Part shown: positions 50,471 to 58,150 of the stretch, in pieces | Numbering within the stretch: the first letter of the stretch is position 1 | How the letters are laid out: each line of letters starts with the position of its first letter | From: an uncultured Prevotellaceae bacterium | Lineage (GTDB): Bacteria > Bacteroidota > Bacteroidia > Bacteroidales > Bacteroidaceae | Length of the DNA stretch: 64,000 nt | Assembly (NCBI GenBank): GCA_902764705.1 | Contig: CACWWZ010000003.1 | Coordinates: 1 to 64,000 of the forward strand | Direction of reading: 5' to 3' | Notes under the pieces: model-generated | Seen by the model: the letters and a program-made list of their open reading frames with translations, nothing else | The model's database searches: none | Told to the model about the DNA's origin: nothing | Translations under genes and position numbers: made by a program

Positions 50471-53021
50471 CCTGCAGGCCCTTCTTCGAAAGCGTCATCT
50501 CGACGAAACGCGCATTGGGGTTGGGTTGCTGGCTATTGAGCGTCTGTTTGATGCGGGCAGCAGCCTCAGGGTCTTTCGCCACCATATAGAGATAGCCGCC
50601 ACCTCCCGCACCAGGCAGTTTATAGCCCAGGCAGAGGTCGTCGACGAGGTCAGTAATGCGACGCACGCTGTCAGGGTTGGTACCGCTGTCGATGAGCTGG
50701 TTCTGTTGCCATGTCTTGCGGATAAGCTGTCCCATCAGCTGGAAGTCCTGACGCTGGATAGCCTCAAACATATCCTGTGCATGGGCCTTCATGGCGCGCA
50801 GCTGATGAATCTCGCCACCGTGGTTGAGGAACATACGACGCACGATCTCTGCCAAGATCTTCTTCGCCGTACGCGTAATGCCCGTATAATACAACAGATG
50901 ACACTGCTGGTATTCCGGCTGGGTATAGATGTCATCAGGCAACCAGCGCACCACGGGGTTCTGGTCGAAGCCACGTTGTGTCTCCAACAGTTTCACACCT
51001 CCTAATACACCACCGAATTGGTCTTGCCAGCCGCCTCCAGTCGTCAACAACTGTTCGAGTACAAGGGTACGCTTGCCAATTTCGTTCTTGTCCCATCCCA
51101 GTCCGCAGAAGTCGCTGACGGCTCCCAATACGGTAGATGCGAGAATGCTGCTGGTGCCCAGTCCGCTTCCTGCAGGAACAGCTGAGAGCAACGTCAGTTC
51201 GATGCCGGCACCAAAGTCCTCGAGTTGTTCGCGTAGCGAGGCATAGATCTGTTGCGAGAAGCCAGGTAGGAAGCCCGCCAACACCAATGCCGCTTTGGGA
51301 ATCGAGAACGGAGAACCCACCTTGTTATAGGCGGCCAACTGTTCGTAGGTCTCGACTACCTCGATAGCGCCCAGGTCGATGCTGCGCAAAACAATATGCG
51401 GTTCGCGACAAGATTTGACATATGCCTGCAAGGGCGGTTGCCCGTTCAGTTCAATGGCGATATTCACCACTGAGCCGCCTTCAATCAGACAATAGGGCGG
51501 AGTGTCTGTCCAGCCTCCTGCCAAATCGATGCGCACAGGCGAGCGTCCCCATACAATCTGGTCGGGGAAGACGGAGAGGTGGGGCGAGGCGGATAATCCG
51601 GTATTTCCGGTGACCAGTCCGTCGCGCAAGAGTGAAAATGCCTTGTCGCTGTCGCCACGAAACATGGCATCGTGAATGCGTGTCATGAGCGGAGCCGTGT
51701 CGGCAACGGGTGCAGGCATAGGAATTTGTAACTGGCTGAACTCGCGTACTGCATCGTCAAGGTCTAGTTGATAGAACACCGAGTGCTGCCAGTTGCGGGC
51801 CAATGCCGTCCAATTCTGCTTTCTGAACGCACGACGCTGGTCAAAAAGCCTCCGCAGGTTGGCCCGTTCGGCCAGCTCGTTGCTGTTCACCGCCTCGTCA
51901 ATACGATAGCGACGAACCTCGTAGTCGTTCTCACCCACAGGTACCACGTCGATGCACTCCCCTGGTTCCAGCGTGATGTCCCAATCATTCTCAGGCACGC
52001 CCGTCACTACGTTGTCGTGAGTAAGCGTCCAGCGCGGACCCACGAAACTGTTCTCAATCCAGATGTTGTAATTCTCATCGGTAAACTGATAGTGGGTGAC
52101 GGTGTTTTGCGTAAAAATGCTGGGATGAGGCTTACGGTCGTTGTGCATGATGTCGCGCTGGTCGTTGACGATATTCTGAATGGCGACAGTCGAGGAAATC
52201 ATCTCGCGCGAAGTGCCGAAATGATAGAACTCGCCACCTGGCAACGGAATGACAGCCACGCTGAGCTGCTGCAATTCCGGGTCGTCAATGATGGGGTCTG
52301 TACCCAGCGCACAGCCAAACTCCGAGTAGAGGTCATACTCTTTGAGGGAGGTCCCTGCGGCAGAACCGCAGGGGACAGTACTGCGTTTCTCCAGCAGTTT
52401 CACTGCCTTGTCGCTGAGCATCCAGATACCGATATCCGTCAGATAGAAGTGGTCCTTCAACAATTCGGAGAGTTTCTCTGTCGACGGTTTTTGCAACATC
52501 TGCTTTAAAACGTTGGGTGTACGGCGGTCGCTGACGAATACCCCGTGGTTCTTGGCCACAAAAGCGTCGAGCCACAAGCCATAACACACCACGTCGGCAT
52601 CGGGAATCTCGCCCAGACGCTCGGCGGCACGAATATATACGTCGCCACTGACAACCATCGTGGTCAGTCGCGCTGGAGCCTGCTGCATCATACGCTCATA
52701 GAGCGGCAACTGCAAATCCATCAGCGTCTGCGACAGGCGCTGACCTCGTTCCCAGCGAAACACAGGGATGGGCGTCAACACCTTTCCGCTGACAGCGTAG
52801 GCTGGCAGGCGCTTGCTCTGTCCACCGGCATGCAGAATGATGCACCGATCGCCCTGCAGCCAATCGGCAGCTTGTTGAAGCACCCACGTGGTACCCCCAC
52901 CCGACCCCAGCCGATGGCCAATAGGATCGCAGGTGCAGAAATATTCGTCGCAAGAAAGACCCGTTACCTCATGGAAACTTTCAACCAGATTCGGGGGTAA
53001 AGAAAGCAGCTTTTTCATCAT
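50457..53021 (-). CDS. fkp: Bifunctional L-fucokinase/GDP-L-fucose pyrophosphorylase
   Basis: The 854-aa protein has an N-terminal nucleotidyltransferase (GSGGGTTWVLQQ, HAGGQSKRLPAYAVSGKVLTP) with a beta-helix, and a C-terminal GHMP kinase (WGRSPVRIDLAGGWTDTPPY; ATP-loop PAGSGLGTSS near 615). It converts salvaged L-fucose to GDP-fucose for capsule and glycoprotein fucosylation. Compared with the Bacteroides fragilis protein as I remember it (about 949 aa), roughly 80-90 residues are missing between the two halves near RRYRIDEAVNSNELAERANL. STVPCGSAAGTS (about 216-227) is encoded by a hairpin element. It follows the YfhO gene with a repeat array between. Confidence 0.93.
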   Translation of the reverse strand: MMKKLLSLPPNLVESFHEVTGLSCDEYFCTCDPIGHRLGSGGGTTWVLQQAADWLQGDRCIILHAGGQSKRLPAYAVSGKVLTPIPVFRWERGQRLSQTLMDLQLPLYERMMQQAPARLTTMVVSGDVYIRAAERLGEIPDADVVCYGLWLDAFVAKNHGVFVSDRRTPNVLKQMLQKPSTEKLSELLKDHFYLTDIGIWMLSDKAVKLLEKRSTVPCGSAAGTSLKEYDLYSEFGCALGTDPIIDDPELQQLSVAVIPLPGGEFYHFGTSREMISSTVAIQNIVNDQRDIMHNDRKPHPSIFTQNTVTHYQFTDENYNIWIENSFVGPRWTLTHDNVVTGVPENDWDITLEPGECIDVVPVGENDYEVRRYRIDEAVNSNELAERANLRRLFDQRRAFRKQNWTALARNWQHSVFYQLDLDDAVREFSQLQIPMPAPVADTAPLMTRIHDAMFRGDSDKAFSLLRDGLVTGNTGLSASPHLSVFPDQIVWGRSPVRIDLAGGWTDTPPYCLIEGGSVVNIAIELNGQPPLQAYVKSCREPHIVLRSIDLGAIEVVETYEQLAAYNKVGSPFSIPKAALVLAGFLPGFSQQIYASLREQLEDFGAGIELTLLSAVPAGSGLGTSSILASTVLGAVSDFCGLGWDKNEIGKRTLVLEQLLTTGGGWQDQFGGVLGGVKLLETQRGFDQNPVVRWLPDDIYTQPEYQQCHLLYYTGITRTAKKILAEIVRRMFLNHGGEIHQLRAMKAHAQDMFEAIQRQDFQLMGQLIRKTWQQNQLIDSGTNPDSVRRITDLVDDLCLGYKLPGAGGGGYLYMVAKDPEAAARIKQTLNSQQPNPNARFVEMTLSKKGLQVSRS
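52353..52373. repeat. GGTTCTGCC hairpin element inside fkp
   Basis: CCCTGCGG and CCGCAGGG pair perfectly around CAGAA. The frame reads PCGSAAG. Same length (21 nt) and apex as the clpB copy, with a different but still self-complementary outer stem. Confidence 0.75.
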
Positions 53022-53024
53022 ACT

Positions 53025-53050
53025 GTTTTACCTTTTTACTTTTTTACCTT
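53025..53050. repeat. GGTAAAA-type array between the YfhO gene and fkp
   Basis: On the minus strand AAGGTAAAA-like units begin in the last codons of the YfhO gene, include its stop codon and end 4 nt before the fkp ATG. Confidence 0.7.
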
Positions 53051-55525
53051 TCTACGGTAAGTACTCCATCCGAGATACAGAAGAATCAGCAACAGCACGA
53101 CATAAGCCGACCAGGCTATGGTCTCAGTGCGATCGATGCTCTTGGGGAAGAAGCCGAGCACCACTTCGTGCTTACCGGGCTTCACCCGTAAAGCGCGCAA
53201 CACATAGTTGACACGGCCCAGTTCCTGCTCCTCGCCGTCGACGGTAGCCGTCCAGCCAGGATAGTAAATCTCAGAGAATACAATAACGCCACCCTTGTCG
53301 GAATTCACCTCGTAGGTCAACTGGTTGGGTTCATAAGCCTTGATGTTCACCACGCTCAGCGTATCCTGGGCAACACCGTCGCCCAGTTGTTCGCGGAACT
53401 TCTTGTCGGCAACAGCCTCATGGCGCAAGGACAGATGTCCCGTCATGTCCAGTTCCTCGTTGGCATTGTCCACATAGTTCACCTTGTCCACGAACCACGC
53501 ATTACCATAAGTATAGGGATTTTCCAAGGGTACAGTCTGTCCGCCTTGCAACGGCAGGATGAAGTATTTCGTATTCAGCATGTTCAGCACAGGATAAATG
53601 CTGTCTCCATTCACCTGGGTCATATCGCCACCAGCTTTGCTCACTGCACTATACACACCATTGATTTCCTTATCGATATAGGCATCGATCAATTCCTGAT
53701 AGCGACGCAACTTGGCAGCATGGTATCCGCCAATACTCTTCAGGTAGAACGACGTCTCGTTCTCGTTGAAAGTCGACGTGGCCAGATTCAGCACACGATA
53801 GTCGAGCGACTTGTCCTGCAGAATATGGTCAATAGCTGCCGACTTCTGGATAGGAGCCTCGCGTTCTGACTTGGGCACAAACAACTCATCGTTCAGGTAG
53901 CGCTTGTTCACCGTCCACATGTCAACAAGGCAGAGCACCATAATGATACCAACGGCATACTCATTCTTCAACTTGCCGAATGCTACGGACAGCAACACGC
54001 CTGTACCTACCAGAATAATATAGAACGAGCGTAGGCTGTCGGCAGTAAACACCGCCTGTCGCATCTCTGTCAGGTTTGCTACCAATGGCTGGATATACTC
54101 TGCGGGCAGGCTCTGAATGCTCCGCATTTCCGTCGACGATATGAAATTGTCGAAGAATACTGAGGGCATCAGTGAGAACAACAAAGCCACACCACCCGTC
54201 AACAGGAACGAGATGCCTACATACTTCATTCTCGGCTTCATCTGTTCCGGCTCGTCGAACAGTTTCTGCAAGGCCATCATAGCCAGCAGGGGAATGGTGA
54301 ATTCGGCAATGACAAGAATCGAAGACACCGTTCTGAACTTCGCATACATCGGTATATAGTCGATGAAGAAATCGGTAAAGGGCATGAAGTTGTGTCCCCA
54401 CGACAACAGGACGGACAGGATGGTCACCACCAGGAGAGCCCACTTCAGGGGACCCTTCACGATAAACAGGCCAAGGATGAACAACATCAGCACGAAGGCA
54501 CCCACATAAACAGGGCCCATCGTCATGGGCTGTTCACCCCAGTATTGTCCTATTTGCTGGTAGACGGCCTCAAATTCGGGAGCTGCATGCTGCATAGCCG
54601 TCTTACTCCTTGACATGGGTACCGAGGCACCGCCCTTCGTGTTAGGCACCAGCAGCGTCCATGTTTCATCGACGCCATAACTCCATTGGGTAATATAGTC
54701 GCGGTCCAGTCCGCTTTGAGTCTGGTTGGCGGTATTCTTCTTCACCAGCTCGCTCTTGCCACGCATCGTCTCCTGGCCGTACGACCAGGTGTGGTAGAGG
54801 TTCGACAGGTTCAGGCTGATGGCTATCATGGCTGCCACCACACAAACGCCAGTGGCTTTCAGCAGGTGCATATACTCCTTCCGACGGATGCCGTCAATCA
54901 TAAAGGCAATAATCATCGCCAGCACAATGAACAGATAGTAATATGTCATCTGCACGTGGTTAGCCATCACCTCCAGTGCGCCAAACAGGGCCGTCACTAT
55001 CAAGCCCCACAGGTATTTCCCCCGATAGGCCAACACAACACCGGCAATCATCGGAGGCAGGTAGGCCAGAGCTATAACCTTCCAGATGTGTCCGGCAGCA
55101 ATAATGATAAAGAAATAGCTGGAGAAAGCCCATACAATGCCGCCCAGCATGGCCAGATACCAGCGGAAGTCGAAAGCTCTGAGCAGAATGTAGAATCCCA
55201 ACAGGTAGACGAACACATACCATACATTCTCGGGCAGCCACAAATGGTAGGCCTTCTCCACCTTGGCCAACGGCTGCGTACTATCGTACGAGGGTGCAAT
55301 CTGGTAAGTCGGCATACCTCCAAACAGCGCGTTCGTCCAGCGCGATTGCTCACCAGTACGCTGGTGATACTGCGACACCTCCTCGCCTGCGCCTCGTCCT
55401 GCCGACGAATCGTGACGGAAAAGAATACGTCCCTCGATATCAGCAGGGAAGAAATAGGCAAACGATATTACTGCAAATAACACTACTGCCAGCACGTCGG
55501 GCAGCCATAGTTTCCATTTTTTCAT
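53036..55525 (-). CDS. YfhO-family multi-pass membrane protein
   Basis: The 829-aa protein has about a dozen transmembrane segments (first at LPDVLAVVLFAVISFAYFFP, last at TIAWSAYVVLLLILLYLGW) and large extracytoplasmic loops. WTNALFGGMPTYQI and the C-terminal domain ending before the last helix fit the YfhO family, which is linked in Firmicutes to glycosylation of lipoteichoic acid or surface polymers; GT-C-type glycosyl transfer is likely. The start at 55525 (MKKWKLWLPD) begins the first helix; 17 in-frame codons upstream are unlikely to be used. It shares a minus-strand operon with fkp. Confidence 0.88.
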   Translation of the reverse strand: MKKWKLWLPDVLAVVLFAVISFAYFFPADIEGRILFRHDSSAGRGAGEEVSQYHQRTGEQSRWTNALFGGMPTYQIAPSYDSTQPLAKVEKAYHLWLPENVWYVFVYLLGFYILLRAFDFRWYLAMLGGIVWAFSSYFFIIIAAGHIWKVIALAYLPPMIAGVVLAYRGKYLWGLIVTALFGALEVMANHVQMTYYYLFIVLAMIIAFMIDGIRRKEYMHLLKATGVCVVAAMIAISLNLSNLYHTWSYGQETMRGKSELVKKNTANQTQSGLDRDYITQWSYGVDETWTLLVPNTKGGASVPMSRSKTAMQHAAPEFEAVYQQIGQYWGEQPMTMGPVYVGAFVLMLFILGLFIVKGPLKWALLVVTILSVLLSWGHNFMPFTDFFIDYIPMYAKFRTVSSILVIAEFTIPLLAMMALQKLFDEPEQMKPRMKYVGISFLLTGGVALLFSLMPSVFFDNFISSTEMRSIQSLPAEYIQPLVANLTEMRQAVFTADSLRSFYIILVGTGVLLSVAFGKLKNEYAVGIIMVLCLVDMWTVNKRYLNDELFVPKSEREAPIQKSAAIDHILQDKSLDYRVLNLATSTFNENETSFYLKSIGGYHAAKLRRYQELIDAYIDKEINGVYSAVSKAGGDMTQVNGDSIYPVLNMLNTKYFILPLQGGQTVPLENPYTYGNAWFVDKVNYVDNANEELDMTGHLSLRHEAVADKKFREQLGDGVAQDTLSVVNIKAYEPNQLTYEVNSDKGGVIVFSEIYYPGWTATVDGEEQELGRVNYVLRALRVKPGKHEVVLGFFPKSIDRTETIAWSAYVVLLLILLYLGWSTYRRKVKK

Positions 55526-55545
55526 GTTTTCTCTATTTTTGCGTG

Positions 55546-55553
55546 CGAAATTA
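55546..55553 (-). promoter_or_regulatory. Probable -7 box of the YfhO-fkp operon
   Basis: TAATTTCG on the minus strand, one base from consensus, 20 nt before the ATG at 55525. Confidence 0.4.
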
Positions 55554-55565
55554 CGAAAAAAATCG

Positions 55566-55573
55566 TAACTTTG
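55566..55573 (+). promoter_or_regulatory. -7 promoter box of mtnN
   Basis: TAACTTTG, 23 nt before the mtnN ATG, divergent from the YfhO promoter. Confidence 0.55.
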
Positions 55574-55596
55574 CAAAAATAATCAAAGAAAGTTAT

Positions 55597-56259
55597 ATGA
55601 AAACAGGTATTATAGTAGCAATGGACAAGGAGTTGCGCCAATTACAGCAGCTCTTCAGCAGTAGTGATGTGTTGGTTCAGAAGTGCGGCATCGGTAAGGT
55701 GAATGCCGCTCTCGGTGCCCAGCGCATGATCAACGAGTTCCACCCCGACTGTATCATCAGCAGCGGCTGTGCCGGAGGCAATGGTGACGACATCAACATC
55801 CAGGACGTCATTGTCAGTAACGAATTATGCTATCATGATGTCTACTGCGGCACCGCCATCGACAACTGCACCCAGTACGGACAGGTACAGGGCCTCCCCG
55901 CACGCTATCCCGCCGACCCGTATTTACTGAGCAAAGCGCAGCAAATGCATTCCTCATTACTCATTCCTCGTTCCTCATTTCAGGTCCATTCGGGCCTGAT
56001 CGTCACTGGCGACTGGTTTGTCGACTCCCGCGAAAAAATGCGCGACATCATCAGTCACTTCCCTGACGCCAAGGCTGTCGACATGGAATCGTGCGCCATT
56101 GCCCAGACCTGTTACCTCAACCACGTGCCCTTCATCTCGTTCCGCGTCATCAGCGACATTCCCCTGCGCGACACCGACGCCTCGCAGTATCACAACTTCT
56201 GGGACACCATCGCCGAGAACTCGTTCCAGGTCACACGCACCTTCGTCGAGAGTCTCTAG
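55597..56259 (+). CDS. mtnN: 5'-methylthioadenosine/S-adenosylhomocysteine nucleosidase
   Basis: The 220-aa enzyme has the MTAN landmarks: Glu12 in MDKELRQL, the GCAGG motif, MESCAIAQ and RVISDIP with the catalytic Asp. It cleaves adenine from MTA and SAH, giving S-ribosylhomocysteine, the LuxS substrate. The start at 55597 is chosen because upstream codons read through the promoter. Residues 118-128 (HSSLLIPRSSF) are encoded by a heptamer array and sit in a loop before HSGLIVTGDWFVD. The stop codon overlaps that of luxS on the other strand (CTAG). Confidence 0.93.
   Translation: MKTGIIVAMDKELRQLQQLFSSSDVLVQKCGIGKVNAALGAQRMINEFHPDCIISSGCAGGNGDDINIQDVIVSNELCYHDVYCGTAIDNCTQYGQVQGLPARYPADPYLLSKAQQMHSSLLIPRSSFQVHSGLIVTGDWFVDSREKMRDIISHFPDAKAVDMESCAIAQTCYLNHVPFISFRVISDIPLRDTDASQYHNFWDTIAENSFQVTRTFVESL
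55948..55980. repeat. In-frame heptamer array inside mtnN
   Basis: Units CATTCCT, CATTACT, CATTCCT, CGTTCCT plus CATTT give 33 nt, exactly 11 codons. Confidence 0.9.
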
Positions 56260-56750
56260 GCGTCAGCAAACTGCCTTCCGTCGGCCAACACCACCTGCAG
56301 CTTCGTATACTCCGAATGGAAGTCATTCTTCAGGCGGTCCAGATAACGGCGGCTCTCCCAATGACACATGGGCAGGTCGTGCAACAGATAGTTGCCACAC
56401 GTCTCAGGCGTCGTGGCAGGCACCTCCGTCTGCGTCAGCACCCACTCTAGACACTCGATGGTAAGCTGGCGCATATCCTCCACGCTATACGTCCCTGTCA
56501 TGATGATGTACATGCCCGTCAGACAACCCATCGGGCCCACATACACAACGTCGTCCTTCACCCGTGAATTGCGGAACCACGTTGCCATCAAGTGCTCCAT
56601 GCTGTGCATGGCCGCTGGCGCGACAGCAGGCTCCTTATTGGGTTCGGTAATGCGCAGGTCGTAAGTAGAAAACCCCTTGTCTTGGCGCGACACATAGATA
56701 CCCGGTTTCAGCTGGGTATGGTCAATGGTAAAACTCTGTATGACTTCCAT
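56256..56750 (-). CDS. luxS: S-ribosylhomocysteine lyase
   Basis: The 164-aa protein has the metal site His49-x2-Glu52-His53 (HSMEHL), the catalytic Cys76 in GPMGCLTGMY and the third metal ligand Cys118 in ETCGN. It splits S-ribosylhomocysteine into homocysteine and DPD, the precursor of autoinducer-2. It is encoded tail to tail with mtnN, whose product makes its substrate; the two stop codons share CTAG at 56256-56259. A -7 box at 56781-56788 precedes it, with a heptamer array over its -33 position. Confidence 0.96.
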   Translation of the reverse strand: MEVIQSFTIDHTQLKPGIYVSRQDKGFSTYDLRITEPNKEPAVAPAAMHSMEHLMATWFRNSRVKDDVVYVGPMGCLTGMYIIMTGTYSVEDMRQLTIECLEWVLTQTEVPATTPETCGNYLLHDLPMCHWESRRYLDRLKNDFHSEYTKLQVVLADGRQFADA

Positions 56751-56780
56751 AACTATCTAGTCGTTAATTCATTCGTGCTG

Positions 56781-56788
56781 CAAAATTA
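56781..56788 (-). promoter_or_regulatory. -7 promoter box of luxS
   Basis: TAATTTTG on the minus strand, 30 nt before the luxS ATG. The expected -33 position (about 56808-56812) is within the array 56796-56828. Confidence 0.55.
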
Positions 56789-56795
56789 CGAAAAA

Positions 56796-56828
56796 ATTCT
56801 TAATTCTTAATTCTTAATTCTTAATTTA
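56796..56828. repeat. Heptamer array, ATTCTTA x4 plus ATTTA
   Basis: Four exact copies of ATTCTTA and a 5-nt partial unit, 33 nt, between the divergent luxS and DUF4421 promoters and overlapping the expected -33 positions of both. Confidence 0.92.
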
Positions 56829-56832
56829 TTTG

Positions 56833-56840
56833 TATCTTTG
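56833..56840 (+). promoter_or_regulatory. -7 promoter box of the DUF4421 gene
   Basis: TATCTTTG, 26 nt before the ATG. The heptamer array ends 4 nt upstream and takes the place of a -33 element. Confidence 0.6.
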
Positions 56841-56866
56841 CACCAAATAATAACTTACAAATAACT

Positions 56867-58084
56867 ATGATTGGGATAATAATCGTATGCTGTCTGCTCT
56901 TTTCCCTGAACGTAGCAGCACAGGACCAGGATTCCATTGCCAGCGTGTCTTTACAGGATAGTACCAAGACTACCTTCATGGACCGGATTCATCAGCTGCA
57001 ACAGTTTTTAGACGATAAAGCCAAGAAGAAGGTGGACCCGCGATACATCGAAGTGCCCGAAAAACCTTGGAGAGTGATTCTGCGCTACAAGGCGAACATG
57101 GTCAATGTAGATTACGACAACTCCATAGATTTTCCTGCGACAAATGAATATTCGGAGTGGAATCTGCACTTCGAACCGCCTGTGGCAACATCCATAGGCT
57201 TCTGGGCTGGTTATCGCGGTACGGGATTATCCTTCTCCCTGCCGCTCACCAAGAATGCAGGACGCTACTTCTCTATCAGCAGTACAGGAGCCAAATATGG
57301 CTTCAACTTCCGCCTGAGGCGCTTCAACACAAGCTCGGCAACACTCAGTGCAACCGACTATAAAGACGGGATCAGAAACGGAGACGGCTATCATGATGAG
57401 CAGGAACTGGCGGCTCCGGTATGGATCAGTTCAGTATATGTAAACGGATACTATGTTTTCAACGGACGACGTTACTCACAGGCAGCAGCCTACAACCAGT
57501 CCGTCATTCAGCGCCGCTCGGCAGGCTCGTTCCTCCTTGGCGCCACGTGGTATCAGTCATCGTTCGACTATTCTGACATCAGCAACTTCCTTTTCATGAT
57601 GGTTGGTCACGGCGTACACCGCATCAAGGTACACCAGGCCAACATCGGATTCGGCTACGGCTACAACTTCGTACCTTTCCGCGGACTAGTCATTAACGCT
57701 ATGGCCATGCCTACAGTCAGCGTATATAACCGCGTCAAAGTCTACAAGTACGACTTCAACTTCGACGTAACCTCCCCTGTAACCGAGGTGGACGACTACG
57801 GGGAATTCGATTCGGAGACCAAGACATGGGCCAACGGAAAGACCCACAAGCCATTCTACATGTATAAGGAAGGCGATTTACTGGGTTGCTGGGAGGTGGA
57901 TCCTGAAACCACCTACACCTGGTTGCGCCTGAACCTCGACCTGCGACTCGGCATAGCCTACAACTGGAGCCGTTACTTCATCGGTTTGCAGGCACAATAC
58001 AACAATTTCTCCTACAAGAAGGACGACTGCCAAATCCGCATCTTCGATGCTTATGCCCGCTTATCCATGGGCGTAAGATTCTAG
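56867..58084 (+). CDS. DUF4421 family outer-membrane protein
   Basis: The 405-aa protein has a signal peptide (MIGIIIVCCLLFSLNVAAQD), a short coiled linker, then a beta-rich region with alternating aromatic strands (WRVILRYKANMVNVDYDN, FSISSTGAKYGFNFRLRRF, YFIGLQAQYNNFSY) ending in VRF, consistent with an outer-membrane barrel. The layout is that of DUF4421, a Bacteroidetes family without assigned function. It is a single gene, convergent with typA, with a shared terminator. Confidence 0.78.
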   Translation: MIGIIIVCCLLFSLNVAAQDQDSIASVSLQDSTKTTFMDRIHQLQQFLDDKAKKKVDPRYIEVPEKPWRVILRYKANMVNVDYDNSIDFPATNEYSEWNLHFEPPVATSIGFWAGYRGTGLSFSLPLTKNAGRYFSISSTGAKYGFNFRLRRFNTSSATLSATDYKDGIRNGDGYHDEQELAAPVWISSVYVNGYYVFNGRRYSQAAAYNQSVIQRRSAGSFLLGATWYQSSFDYSDISNFLFMMVGHGVHRIKVHQANIGFGYGYNFVPFRGLVINAMAMPTVSVYNRVKVYKYDFNFDVTSPVTEVDDYGEFDSETKTWANGKTHKPFYMYKEGDLLGCWEVDPETTYTWLRLNLDLRLGIAYNWSRYFIGLQAQYNNFSYKKDDCQIRIFDAYARLSMGVRF

Positions 58085-58110
58085 TAACAAAGGGATGAGC
58101 TAATATTCAG

Positions 58111-58150
58111 AAAAAAATCGGACTGACGATTGGTCAGTCCGAATTATTAT
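58111..58150. terminator. Bidirectional terminator between DUF4421 and typA genes
   Basis: TCGGACTGAC and GTCAGTCCGA form a perfect 10-bp stem with a 5-nt loop. A seven-T run follows in the minus direction (typA) and an A/T-rich tract in the plus direction. Confidence 0.85.
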
